64,000 nt of DNA from RYN-230 sp963713815 (GTDB lineage Bacteria; Actinomycetota; Actinomycetes; Streptosporangiales; Streptosporangiaceae), in contig CAVQNH010000044.1 in the NCBI GenBank assembly GCA_963713815.1, positions 13,948 to 77,947 on the forward strand, read 5' to 3'. This document shows, in pieces, positions 1 to 9,530 of this stretch. The translations under genes were made by a program, and so were the position numbers. The notes under the pieces are model-generated. The model was not told the origin of the DNA. It searched no databases and saw only the letters and a list, made by a program, of their open reading frames with translations. Positions within the stretch are counted from its first letter, which is position 1, and every line of letters begins with the position of its first letter.

Positions 1-1125
1 GAGCCGTCCGAGCTCAAATGGGACAGCCTGCCCAAGCCCCGCGAGATCTACGAGTTCCTCGACGCGTACGTGATCGGGCAGGAGAAGGCCAAGAAGGCCC
101 TGTCCGTGGCGGTCTACAACCACTACAAGCGGGTCCAGTCCGGCGGCGACACCCGGCCCGGCGATGACGGTGTCGAGCTGGCCAAGTCGAACATCCTGCT
201 GCTCGGCCCGACCGGCTCCGGCAAGACCCTGCTGGCCCAGACGCTGGCCCGGCTGCTCAACGTCCCGTTCGCGATCGCCGACGCCACCGCCCTCACCGAG
301 GCGGGCTACGTCGGCGAGGACGTCGAGAATATTTTGCTCAAATTGATCCAGGCGGCCGAGTACGACGTGAAGAAGGCCGAGACCGGGATCATCTACATCG
401 ACGAGATCGACAAGATCGCCCGGAAGAGCGAGAACCCCTCCATCACCCGGGACGTCTCGGGGGAGGGTGTGCAGCAGGCGCTGCTGAAGATCCTCGAGGG
501 CACCACCGCCTCGGTGCCGCCGCAGGGCGGCCGGAAGCACCCGCATCAGGAATTCATCCAGATCGACACGACCAACGTCCTGTTCATCTGCGGCGGCTCC
601 TTCTCCGGGCTGGAGAAGATCATCGAGTCGCGGGTCGGCAAGAGCGGGATGGGCTTCGGCGCGGTGCTCCGGGTCAAGAACGACCGGGCCTCGGGCGACG
701 CGTTCGCCGACGTCATGCCGGAGGACCTGCTGAAGTTCGGGATGATCCCGGAGTTCGTGGGACGGCTGCCGGTCATCACCAGCGTGCACAACCTGGACCG
801 GGACGCGCTGATCTCGATCCTCACCGTGCCGCGGAACGCGCTGGTCAAGCAGTACCGGCGGCTGTTCGAGCTGGACGGGGTGGACCTGGAGTTCACCGAC
901 GACGCGCTGGAAGCCGTGGCCGACCTGGCCATCCTGCGCGGCACCGGGGCCCGCGGCCTGCGCGCCATCCTCGAAGAAGTGCTGATGTCGGTGATGTACG
1001 AGGTGCCGAGCCGCAAGGACGTCGAGCGGGTGGTGATCACCGGGCCGGTGGTCCTGGAGCACGTCAACCCCACCCTGGTGCCGCGCGACTCGGCGCGCCG
1101 GACCCCGCGGGAAAAGTCGGCCTGA
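1..1125 (+). CDS. clpX: ATP-dependent Clp protease ATP-binding subunit ClpX (5' end outside window)
   Basis: AAA+ unfoldase that recognises tagged substrates and threads them into ClpP. The frame is open from base 1, so the start codon and the N-terminal zinc-binding domain lie upstream of the window. Visible in order: Walker A GPTGSGKT, the pore loop GYVGEDVE, Walker B IIYIDEIDKIA, the RDVSGEGVQQALLKILEG segment, the sensor region GGSFSGLEKII and sensor 2 GARGLR. These match ClpX rather than ClpA/C or HslU. The gene ends 100 bp before valS. The C-terminal tail after residue VNPTLVP is short and basic. Nothing suggests damage. Confidence 0.98.
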   Translation, partial: EPSELKWDSLPKPREIYEFLDAYVIGQEKAKKALSVAVYNHYKRVQSGGDTRPGDDGVELAKSNILLLGPTGSGKTLLAQTLARLLNVPFAIADATALTEAGYVGEDVENILLKLIQAAEYDVKKAETGIIYIDEIDKIARKSENPSITRDVSGEGVQQALLKILEGTTASVPPQGGRKHPHQEFIQIDTTNVLFICGGSFSGLEKIIESRVGKSGMGFGAVLRVKNDRASGDAFADVMPEDLLKFGMIPEFVGRLPVITSVHNLDRDALISILTVPRNALVKQYRRLFELDGVDLEFTDDALEAVADLAILRGTGARGLRAILEEVLMSVMYEVPSRKDVERVVITGPVVLEHVNPTLVPRDSARRTPREKSA

Positions 1126-1211
1126 GCGGGGCGGCCCGGCGCGGGAGCGCGGGCGGCCTGGCCCGGCGGCACCCCGCGGTGACACTGCACGGGCGGCGTT
1201 GCGCACGGCAC

Positions 1212-1217
1212 TAGACT
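1212..1217 (+). promoter_or_regulatory. Putative -10 box of a leaderless valS promoter
   Basis: TAGACT fits the actinobacterial TANNNT -10 consensus and ends 8 nt before the GTG at 1226. A transcript starting near 1225 would begin with the start codon. No Shine-Dalgarno sequence precedes this GTG, which agrees with leaderless translation. Inference from sequence only. Confidence 0.45.
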
Positions 1218-1225
1218 CGGCTGTC

Positions 1226-4062
1226 GTGAGTGCAGATCTGACGCAGCAGCGAGCCGAACTCCCGCCGCAGTACGTGCCGGGCGAGGTAGAGGACCGCCTG
1301 TACCAGTCGTGGGATTCCCGCGGGCTGATGCACGCGGAGGCCAAGGACGCCAGCCCGGAGCACCCGGCCTTCTGCATCGTGATCCCCCCGCCGAACGTCA
1401 CCGGGGTGCTGCACATCGGCCACGCGCTCAACCACACGCTGATCGACGCGCTGGTCCGGCGGCGCCGGATGCAGGGCTACACCACGCTGTGGGTGCCCGG
1501 CATGGACCATGCGGGCATCGCCACCCAGAACGTGGTGGAGCGGGAACTGGCCAAGGAAGGCCTGAGCCGCTACGACCTGGGCCGCGAGGCGTTCGTGGAG
1601 CGGGTCTGGCAGTGGAAGGCCGAGTCCGGCGGGAAGATCCTCGGCCAGATGCGCCGCCTCGGCGACTCCGTGGACTGGTCCCGCGAGCGGTTCACCATGG
1701 ACGAGGGCCTGTCCCGCGCGGTGCAGACCGTGTTCAAGCGGCTGTTCGACGACAAGCTCATCTACCGGGCCGAGCGGATCATCAACTGGTGCCCGCGCTG
1801 CCTCACCGCGCTGTCCGACATCGAGGTGGACCACAGCGACGAGGACGGCGAGCTGGTCTCCATCCGGTACGGGGACGGCGACGACTCGGTCGTGGTCGCG
1901 ACCACCCGGGCCGAGACGATGCTGGGTGACACCGCGGTGGCGGTGCATCCCGACGATGCCCGGTACGCCCACCTGGTCGGCCGGGATGTGCAGCTGCCGC
2001 TGTCCAGCCGGCGGATCCCGGTGGTCGCGGACCCGCACGTGGACCCGGAGTTCGGCACCGGCGCGGTCAAGGTGACCCCGGCGCACGACCCGGACGACTT
2101 CGAGATCGGCCGCCGCCACGGGCTGCCCAGCATCACCGTCCTGGACGAGCACGGCCGGGTCACCGCGCACGGCCCGTTCGAGGGCATGGACCGGTTCGAG
2201 GCCCGGCCCGCGGTGGTCCGGGCGCTCCGCGAGGACGGCCGGATCGTGGCCGAGATCCGGCCCTATGTGCACTCGGTGGGCCACTGCAGCCGGTGCAGCA
2301 CGGTGGTCGAGCCCCGGCTGTCCCTGCAGTGGTTCGTCAAGGTCGGCCCGCTGGCCAAGGCGGCCGGCGACGCGGTCCGCGACGGCCGGGTCGGCATCCA
2401 CCCGGCCGAGCTGGCGCCCCGCTACTTCGACTGGGTCAACGACATGCACGACTGGTGCATCAGCCGCCAGCTGTGGTGGGGCCACCGCATCCCGGTCTGG
2501 TACGGGCCGGCGGGCGAGGTCGTCGCCGTCGGACCGGGGGAGGACCCGCCGTCCGGCGAGGGCTGGCGGCAGGACCCCGACGTGCTCGACACCTGGTTCT
2601 CGTCGGCGCTGTGGCCATGCTCCACGCTGGGCTGGCCGGATGACACCGAGGACCTGGCCGTCTTCTACCCCACCAGCGTCCTGGTCACGGCCTACGACAT
2701 CCTGTTCTTCTGGGTGGCCCGGATGATGATGTTCGGCCTCTACGCCATGTCACAGCGCGAGCCGGCCCAGGCGGTCCCGTTCCGGGACATCGCCCTGCAC
2801 GGCCTGGTGCGGGACCAGTACGGCAAGAAGATGTCCAAGTCGCTGGGCAACACCGTGGACCCGCTGGACTGGATCGACCGGTTCGGCGCCGACGCCACCC
2901 GGTTCACCCTGGCCCGCGGGGCCAGCCCGGGCAGCGACGTGGCGGTCAGCGAGGAATGGGTCACCGGGTCCAGGAACTTCTGCAACAAGCTGTGGAACGC
3001 GACCCGCTTCGCGCTGCTGAACGGCGCGACCGTGCCGCAGGCGCTGCCGGATCCGGGGCAGATGCCGACCGCGGCCCGCTGGATCCTGTCCCGGCTGTCC
3101 GCCGTGACCGCCGAGTCTGACCAGCTCTTCGAGCGTTATGAGTTCGGCAAGGTGTGCGAGCTGCTGTACCACTTCGCCTGGGACGAGGTGTGCGACTGGT
3201 ACCTGGAGCTGGCCAAGCCGGCCCTGTCCGGGTCAGCAGAGCCCGGGCCGCCCGCCGGCGAAGCCGGCCAGCCAGCCCCGCCGGCGAAGCCGGCCCAGCC
3301 AGCACGCAGACGGCGGCCGGGGTCACCCGTGAGGTGCTCGGCTACGTGCTGGACCGGCTGCTGAAGCTGCTCCACCCGGTCATGCCGTTCGTCACCGAGG
3401 AGTTGTGGACCGCGCTCACCGGCGGGGACAGCATCATGATCGCCCCGTGGCCTGGAGCGCGCGCCGGGACGGCCGGTGGCGGGACGGCCAGTGGTGGGAC
3501 GGCCAGTGGTGGGGAGGGCCGTGACGGCACGGCGGCGGCCTTCCGGGACGCGGCCGCGGAAGCGGAGATCGGGTCGCTGATGCGGCTGGTCACCGAGGTC
3601 CGCCGGTTCCGCTCCGACCAGGGGCTGCGCCCCGGGCAGCAGGTGCCCGCGGTGCTGGCCGGGATCGGGGGGACCCGCCTCGCGCCGCACGAGGGCAGCA
3701 TCCGGTCGCTGCTGCGGCTGACCGCGCCCGGCGACAGCTTCACGGCGACCGCGTCCGTGCTGGCCGAGGGCATCACCGTGGAACTCGACACCGCCGCCGG
3801 GATCGACGTGGCCGCGGAGCGCCGCCGGCTGGACAAGGACCTCGCCGCCGCCCGCAAGGAGGCGGACCAGGCCGGGCGCAAGCTGGGCAACGAGTCCTTC
3901 CTGGCCAAGGCACCCGCCGACGTGGTGGCCAAGACCCGCGAACGGCTCGAGGCGGCGCACGCCGACATCGAGCGGATCAGCGGCCGGCTCGCCGCCCTGC
4001 CGGCGGCGGGCCCGGGACCGGCGGACGCAGGATCGGCGGAGAAGGGCCAGGGGGACGGTTGA
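1226..4062 (+). CDS. valS: Valyl-tRNA synthetase, with an apparent -1 nt frameshift near 3268
   Basis: Class I synthetase that charges tRNA-Val. The catalytic domain shows PPNVTGVLHIGHAL (HIGH) and GKKMSKSLGN (KMSKS); the editing domain lies between them, and the anticodon-binding domain and C-terminal coiled coil (RRLDKDLAAARKEAD) follow. GTG 1226 is preferred over TTG 1199. The frame is lost between 3245 and 3320 in a tandem repeat: CCGCCGGCGAAGCCGGC is followed by CAGCCAG in copy 1 but CCAGCCAG in copy 2. Adding one C to copy 1 rejoins both halves (945 aa) and yields the peptide PAGEAGPAS twice. Because the gene is essential, a sequencing indel is more likely than a real mutation. A second Gly/Thr/Ala-rich insert lies near 3460-3530. 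Stop overlaps the folC start. Confidence 0.95.
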
Positions 4063-5750
4063 GCATCCAGGATGAGCTGCGCGAGGCCGAGGGCGAGATC
4101 CTCGCGCGGCGTCCTGAGCACGCGATCGAGCCGACCCTGGAACGGATGGCCGCGCTCGTCTCGGTGCTCGGTGACCCGCAGCGCTCCTACCCGGTTATCC
4201 ACATCACCGGCACGAATGGCAAGACCTCGACCGCCCGGATGATCGAGAGCCTGCTGCGCGCGCGGGGCCTGCGCACCGGCCTGTTCACCAGCCCGCACCT
4301 GTCCTCCATCCGGGAACGCATCGTCGTGGACGGCCAGCCGGTCTCCGCCGAGACCTTCGTGGCCGCGTACGAGGAGCTGGCGCCCTACCTGGCCATGGTC
4401 GACGGGCAGCAGGCCACCCAGCTGTCCTTCTTCGAGGTCCTGACCGGCATGGCCTTCGCCATCTTCGCCGACGTCCCGGTGGACGTGGCCGTCGTCGAGG
4501 TCGGGCTGGGCGGCACCTGGGACGCGACCAACATCGCCGACGGCGCCGTGGCCGTGGTCACCCCGATCTCCCTCGACCACACCGCCTACCTGGGCGGCAC
4601 GGTGGAGGAGATCGCGACGGACAAGGCCGGGATCATCAAGCCCGGCGCGGTGGCCGTGCTGGCCCAGCAGCCGCTCCCGGCAGCGGAGGCGCTGCTGCGC
4701 CGGGCCGTCACGGTCGGGGCCAGCGTGGTCCGCGAGGGGCTGGAGTTCGGGGTCCTCAACCGTGATCTGGCGGTCGGCGGCCAGCGGCTGGACCTGCGCG
4801 GGCTGCGCGGCGACTACACCGACATCGTGCTGCCGCTGTTCGGGGCCTACCAGGCCGGTAACGCGGCCGTGGCGCTGGCCGCGGTCGAGGCGTTCGCCGC
4901 CGGGACGCCGCTGGCCGGGCAGTCGGCCGACCTGGAGGCGGACCAGGCCGACGAGACCGCGGGCTGGCCCCCGGAGGACGAGGATTCCGAGTCCTCGGCC
5001 GCCGCGGATGCGCGCCTGGCTGATCTTGATGACGACAGGCCCGTGGTTCCGCCGGCCCGGGCCGCCGCGGATGACGACGAGCCACCCGGGGCGCTGGGGC
5101 AGGATCTGGTGCGGGAGGGCTTCGCGCAGGTCACATCGCCGGGGCGGCTCGAGGTGGTGCGGCGCAGCCCGGTGGTGATCCTGGACGCGGCGCACAATCC
5201 GGCGGGCATGGAAGCCGCGATGGAAGCCCTCACCGAGGCGTTCACGTTCGCGGCGGTCATCGGGGTGCTGGCGGTCAGCGAGGACAAGGACGTGGCCGGG
5301 ATCCTCGACCAGATGGAGCCGGTGATCTCTGAGCTGGTGGTGACCCGGAACTCATCTGATCGGTCCATGGACCCGGACAAGCTGGGCGAGCTGGCCGCGT
5401 CGGTGTTCGGGGCGGAGCGGGTGCACGTGGCGGGGCGGCTCGACGACGCCCTGGAGATGGCGGTGGGCCTGGCCGACGACGCGTCCGGCGAGGACGGGCT
5501 GACCCTCACCGGGGTGCTGGTCACCGGGTCGGTCGTCACCGCGGGGGACGCCCGGCTCCTGCTCGCCCCGGACCGCGTCGAGGTGGACCGCGCGGACGCG
5601 CACCGCGCGGAACAGGATCGCCTGGACCGCGAGGAGCGCGACCGCGAGGAGCGCGAGGACTGGGCCAGCGAGGACCAGGACCGCGAGGACCGCGAGGAGC
5701 GCGAAGACCGCGAGCATCGCGATCCTGAGGGGGCGGCGGGGGAGGAATGA
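4059..5750 (+). CDS. folC: Bifunctional dihydrofolate synthase / folylpolyglutamate synthase
   Basis: Mur-ligase-family enzyme that makes dihydrofolate and adds glutamates to folates in the cytosol. The P-loop is HITGTNGKTSTARMIESL, and the Mur-type signatures TSPHLSSIRERI and LDAAHNPAGMEAAMEAL are present. Start TTG 4059 overlaps the valS stop (TTGA), implying translational coupling. Two disordered inserts are unusual: an acidic linker of about 60 residues near residues 295-350 and a C-terminal tail of about 50 residues made of Asp/Glu/Arg repeats (DRED, EERE). With these the protein is 563 aa, longer than the usual 420-450. Everything needed for catalysis is present. Confidence 0.96.
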   Translation: MSIQDELREAEGEILARRPEHAIEPTLERMAALVSVLGDPQRSYPVIHITGTNGKTSTARMIESLLRARGLRTGLFTSPHLSSIRERIVVDGQPVSAETFVAAYEELAPYLAMVDGQQATQLSFFEVLTGMAFAIFADVPVDVAVVEVGLGGTWDATNIADGAVAVVTPISLDHTAYLGGTVEEIATDKAGIIKPGAVAVLAQQPLPAAEALLRRAVTVGASVVREGLEFGVLNRDLAVGGQRLDLRGLRGDYTDIVLPLFGAYQAGNAAVALAAVEAFAAGTPLAGQSADLEADQADETAGWPPEDEDSESSAAADARLADLDDDRPVVPPARAAADDDEPPGALGQDLVREGFAQVTSPGRLEVVRRSPVVILDAAHNPAGMEAAMEALTEAFTFAAVIGVLAVSEDKDVAGILDQMEPVISELVVTRNSSDRSMDPDKLGELAASVFGAERVHVAGRLDDALEMAVGLADDASGEDGLTLTGVLVTGSVVTAGDARLLLAPDRVEVDRADAHRAEQDRLDREERDREEREDWASEDQDREDREEREDREHRDPEGAAGEE

Positions 5751-5760
5751 GGGGGCCCAG

Positions 5761-6075
5761 ATGAGACGACTCTGCGCCACCGTCCTGGTCATGGAGGCGA
5801 TCGTGATCGGCCTGGCCATCCCGGTGGCCATCACCATCGGGCACGCCTCGCACGCCGCCGGGTATGCGGGCGGCGGGCTGGCGGTGGCCGCGGTACTGCT
5901 GGCGGGGGTGGTCGGCCGCCCGCGCATGCCATGGGCCCTGATCGCCGGCAGCGTGCTCCAGGTCCTGGTCATCGCGGCCGGCGTGCTGGTCCCGGCCATG
6001 TACGCGCTCGGCGTCATCTTCGCCGGGTTCTGGATCCTGGCTATCTGGATGGGACGCCGCTACCAAACTCCCTGA
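5761..6075 (+). CDS. DUF4233 family membrane protein
   Basis: A 104-residue integral membrane protein with about four hydrophobic helices and almost no soluble part. The family is found directly after folC in many actinobacteria, as here; its function is not known. ATG 5761 has GAGGGGG six bases upstream. Its last 35 bases overlap the 3' end of the convergent histidine kinase gene. The assignment rests on size, hydrophobic pattern and position. Confidence 0.85.
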   Translation: MRRLCATVLVMEAIVIGLAIPVAITIGHASHAAGYAGGGLAVAAVLLAGVVGRPRMPWALIAGSVLQVLVIAAGVLVPAMYALGVIFAGFWILAIWMGRRYQTP

Positions 6076-7558
6076 GCGGCGCCCGCCAGATCAGCCTGGC
6101 CTCGCCGCTCGCCGCGACCTCGGTCGCCACCGTGCCGCCGACCTGGTCAGCCCGGGCGCGCAGCGCGGGCAAGGCCGGCCCGTCGCCGTCGGACCGGGCC
6201 GCCCACCGGGTGCCGTCATCGGTGATGGTCAGCGTGACCGCCTCGTGGTCGGCGGCCACCGCCACGGCCACCTGGGTGGCCTGCGCGCCGGCGCCACTGC
6301 CCGCCAGCCCCTCCCGCAGCACCCCCAGCAGCTGCCGGGCGGCCGGCGGGGGCACCGCGGTGTCCAGCGGCCCTTCCAGGGTCACCTCGGGCACCACGCC
6401 GAGCCTCGGGGTCAGCTCGCGGGACACGTCGAGGATGCTGCGCCGCAGGCCGCGGGCGGGCGCCCCGTGCGCCGGGTCGAAGATGGACTGCCGGAGCAGC
6501 GTGATGGACTCGTCCAGGTCCTGGACCACCTGGCTGATCCGGTCGGCCACCTCGGGACGGCCGCCGAGCAGGCCGGCCGTGCCCTGCAGCGACAGGCCCG
6601 ACGCGAACAGCCGCTGCACCACCGTGTCGTGCAGGCTGGCGGCGATCCGGTCACGGTCGGCCAGGATGCTCATCTCGCGCAGGCGCTCCTGCATCAGGGC
6701 GGCCTGCAGGCGGGACCGGCGGATCCGGGCGCGCAGCCCGTGCCCCGCCACCGCGATCATGGCGGCCAGCGCCGCCCAGGAGATCATCCGGCGGATGAGC
6801 ACGGCCGGGCTGGCCATGTCGGGCATCAGCGAGACGGTCAGCACCACGGCCAGGGCGGCCGCGGTCACGTAGAGCGATTCCCAGCGCGTGTGGAAGAGCG
6901 CCGCCCAGATGATCGGGCTGAGCAGGATGAGCAGGATCCCGGAGTACGTCCCGCCGGCCGCCTGGGCCAGCGGGAGCACCGACGCGGTGTACAGCAGCGG
7001 GACGGCCACGTCACACCAGGCCGGGACGCGGTCCCAGGGCACCAGCACGACGAGCGCCGCCGTGGCGGCCAGGATCAGCGCGCTGGCGATCGCGTCCGGG
7101 AGCGAGGCCGGCCCGGGCGGCAGCGCCAGGCTCGCCTCGGCCAGGCAGGCGAGGATGGCGAACGGCGCGATCCTGGCCAGCAGCCCATCCCGGCGCAGGG
7201 GCGGGCCGGAGGTGTCCGTCAGCGGATCCGCGGCGTCCTGCGCGTCCGCGAGCAGGTCAGCGGGATCCTGCGCGTCCGCGAGCAGGTCCGCGGGGGCGGA
7301 GGTGCCAGTCAGCGGGCCAGCGGAGGTGCCCGCCGGCGGCCCGGCGAAGGCGCCCGCCCGTGGGCCCCCGGAGGCGCCCGCCAGTGGGCCAGCGGAGGCG
7401 CCCGCCAGTGGGCCAGCGGAGGCGCCCGCCAGCGGGCCTGCGGACGGGGCCGCCGGCGGCGCTGCGGAAGCGGCCGCGAGCGGCTCTGCGGGGCCGAAGG
7501 TGCCGGTCAGCAGCTCTGCCGAGCGGGGGGCGATGCGGGGACCAGTGTGTTCTTCCAC
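6041..7558 (-). CDS. Orphan sensor histidine kinase (HisKA_3/DevS-like) with degenerate ATPase N box
   Basis: A 505-residue membrane kinase. The N-terminal 115 residues are low-complexity 8-residue repeats (SAGPLAGA) and 10-residue repeats (ADLLADAQDP). About five or six transmembrane helices follow (residues 130-270), then a HisKA_3 box RIAASLHDTVVQRLF with the phosphoacceptor His near residue 307. The C-terminal ATPase domain is unusual: the N box reads LREGLAGSGAGAQ where the family has LREALSNxxRHA, so the ATP-contacting Asn is Gly, and the G1 box is DDGTRWAARSDGDG. No response regulator gene is adjacent. It may be a weak kinase or a pseudokinase. Codon positions look fully coding. Confidence 0.85.
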   Translation of the reverse strand: MEEHTGPRIAPRSAELLTGTFGPAEPLAAASAAPPAAPSAGPLAGASAGPLAGASAGPLAGASGGPRAGAFAGPPAGTSAGPLTGTSAPADLLADAQDPADLLADAQDAADPLTDTSGPPLRRDGLLARIAPFAILACLAEASLALPPGPASLPDAIASALILAATAALVVLVPWDRVPAWCDVAVPLLYTASVLPLAQAAGGTYSGILLILLSPIIWAALFHTRWESLYVTAAALAVVLTVSLMPDMASPAVLIRRMISWAALAAMIAVAGHGLRARIRRSRLQAALMQERLREMSILADRDRIAASLHDTVVQRLFASGLSLQGTAGLLGGRPEVADRISQVVQDLDESITLLRQSIFDPAHGAPARGLRRSILDVSRELTPRLGVVPEVTLEGPLDTAVPPPAARQLLGVLREGLAGSGAGAQATQVAVAVAADHEAVTLTITDDGTRWAARSDGDGPALPALRARADQVGGTVATEVAASGEARLIWRAPLREFGSGVPSR

Positions 7559-7894
7559 CGTTCATCTGCTTATCGTCGCCGGGTGACGCTCCTCACGAGC
7601 TTGCCCCATAGGGAGGTCATATGTCCAGGTCAAGGCCTCAGGGCTGGCTTGAGTAAACGGGCCGTCATGTGATGGGGTCGGTACAGCACCGCCTGGCGGT
7701 GCAGTTACGTTACATTCGGCGGCTACGCCCGCGTTGGGTTGGGCGCGCCGGCGTGACGGGGGCTGGGCCCGGGGACCGCATGTGTTGCGGACCCCAGGAC
7801 GATGCTGCGGCAACGGTAAGATCTGCCCGCGGCGGGATGGCCCTCGATCACACCGGGATCGGCACCGTTGCCACCGGCTAAGAGGAGCAAAGCA
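7559..7894. promoter_or_regulatory. Divergent intergenic region upstream of the kinase and ndk
   Basis: This 336-bp gap separates the divergent kinase and ndk genes. TAAGAT at 7817-7822 is a plausible -10 element for ndk, giving a leader of about 65 nt. No -35 hexamer at good spacing was found. GAGGAG at 7882-7887 is the ndk ribosome binding site. Short open frames here show no family features and were not called. Confidence 0.35.
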
Positions 7895-8305
7895 GTGAGT
7901 GAACGTACCCTGGTCCTAGTCAAGCCCGACGCGGTCCGGCGGGGGCTGATCGGGGAGGTCCTGTCCCGGATTGAGCACAAGGGCCTGCAGATCGCGGCGA
8001 TGGACATGCGGGTCATTGCGCGGGAAACGGCGGAAGCTCACTACAGCGAGCACGTAGGCAGGCCCTTCTTCCCGTCACTGATCGTGTTCATCACGTCGGG
8101 GCCGCTCGTCGCCCTGGTCGTGCAGGGTCCCCGGGCCGTCGAGGCGTTCCGCGGACTGGCCGGCGCGACCGACCCCGTGCAGGCCGTCGCGGGCACTATC
8201 CGCGGGGATCACGCGTTGGATGTTCAGCAGAACATCGTGCACGGATCCGACTCGCCGGACTCGGCCGAACGGGAAATCAAGATCTTCTTTCCAGACCTCG
8301 TTTAG
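7895..8305 (+). CDS. ndk: Nucleoside diphosphate kinase
   Basis: Transfers the gamma phosphate between nucleoside triphosphates and diphosphates. The 136 residues match the normal length. ERTLVLVKPDAVRRGLIGE opens the protein, and the active-site His lies in NIVHGSDS, followed by the usual EIKIFFP end. GTG 7895 is chosen over the in-frame ATG 7868 because GAGGAG precedes it and the conserved protein begins there. It precedes mreB, as in other actinomycetes. Confidence 0.97.
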   Translation: MSERTLVLVKPDAVRRGLIGEVLSRIEHKGLQIAAMDMRVIARETAEAHYSEHVGRPFFPSLIVFITSGPLVALVVQGPRAVEAFRGLAGATDPVQAVAGTIRGDHALDVQQNIVHGSDSPDSAEREIKIFFPDLV

Positions 8306-8422
8306 GCAGGCGGGCGCTGGTCGATGAAGGACAAAGAGCAGTTCAGACTCGGCAGGGTGTGAGCTGCGGCAAATAGACCACAGATCATCCAGCAGACCCT
8401 TTTTGGAAGGTTCTCGTTCCTG

Positions 8423-9454
8423 ATGAGCAACGCGCTGGCCTTTCTGGGCCGTGACATGGCGGTCGATCTGGGCACCGCTAACACCCTGGTGTATGTCCGG
8501 GGTCGCGGCATTGTGCTCAACGAACCCTCCGTGGTGGCCCTGAACACCAACACCGGCCACATCGTTGCCGTCGGGGTCGAGGCCAAACGGATGATCGGGC
8601 GGACGCCCGGCAACATCGTGGCCGTGCGTCCGCTCAAGGACGGCGTCATCGCCGACTTCGACGTGACCGAGCGGATGCTGCGCTACTTCATCCAGAAGGT
8701 CCACCGGCGCCGGCACCTGGCCAAGCCGCGGGTCGTCGTGGCCGTCCCCAGCGGCATCACCGGGGTCGAGCAGAGCGCGGTGAAGGAGGCCGGCCATCAG
8801 GCCGGGGCCCGCCGCGTGTACATCATCGAGGAACCGATGGCCGCGGCGATCGGGGCCGGCCTGCCGGTCAACGAGCCCACCGGCAACATGGTGGTGGACA
8901 TCGGCGGCGGCACCACCGAGGTCGCCGTGATCTCGCTGGGCGGGATCGTCACCTCCCAGTCCATCCGGGTGGCCGGTGACGAACTCGACCAGGCGATCAT
9001 CACCTTCGGCAAGAAGGAGTACTCGCTCATGCTCGGCGAGCGCACCGCCGAGGAGATCAAGATGGCGCTCGGATCCGCCTACCCGTCGGTGGACGAGCCG
9101 CACGCCGAGATCCGCGGCCGCGACCTGGTCAGCGGGCTGCCCAAGACCATCGTGATCTCGGCGGAGGAGATCCGCCGGGCCATCGAGGAGCCGGTCGCGC
9201 TGATCGTGGACACGGTCAAGACCACCCTGGACAAGTGCCCGCCCGAGCTGGCCGGCGACGTGATGGACCGGGGTATCGCGCTGACCGGCGGGGGAGCCCT
9301 GCTCCGCGGGCTGGCCGACCGGCTGCGTGAGGAAACGGGCATGCCGGTGCACGTAGCGGACAACCCGCTCGATTCGGTGGTGCTCGGCACCGGCAAGTGC
9401 GTGGAAGATTTCGACACCCTGAGCCAGGTTCTGGTCCCGGAGCGCCGTCGCTGA
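8423..9454 (+). CDS. mreB: Rod shape-determining protein MreB
   Basis: Actin-like ATPase that forms membrane-attached filaments and guides wall synthesis. The 343 residues are standard length. Phosphate 1 loop AVDLGTANTLVYVRGRG, phosphate 2 loop VVDIGGGTTEVAVISLGG and adenosine loop TGGGALLRGLADRL are intact. It opens the mreB-mreC-mreD-mrdA-rodA cluster. In mycelial actinomycetes these genes often serve the spore wall. ATG 8423 has GGAAGG upstream. Confidence 0.97.
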   Translation: MSNALAFLGRDMAVDLGTANTLVYVRGRGIVLNEPSVVALNTNTGHIVAVGVEAKRMIGRTPGNIVAVRPLKDGVIADFDVTERMLRYFIQKVHRRRHLAKPRVVVAVPSGITGVEQSAVKEAGHQAGARRVYIIEEPMAAAIGAGLPVNEPTGNMVVDIGGGTTEVAVISLGGIVTSQSIRVAGDELDQAIITFGKKEYSLMLGERTAEEIKMALGSAYPSVDEPHAEIRGRDLVSGLPKTIVISAEEIRRAIEEPVALIVDTVKTTLDKCPPELAGDVMDRGIALTGGGALLRGLADRLREETGMPVHVADNPLDSVVLGTGKCVEDFDTLSQVLVPERRR

Positions 9455-9530
9455 CCCGAGCAGGGGAGGATAGGGGCCGCGGCTGCGGCCGCTGACAGGG
9501 GCATGGCCGGCGGCTTGACGAGGAGACCTG

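Noticed and set aside
3246..3330. Programmed -1 frameshifting in valS
   Set aside because: No slippery heptamer with downstream structure fits, and the tandem repeat with one missing C explains the shift more simply.
7205..7440. Regular 24- and 33-bp repeats considered as a CRISPR array
   Set aside because: The units are adjacent with no spacers and encode an in-frame peptide repeat of the histidine kinase. No cas gene is present anywhere in the window.
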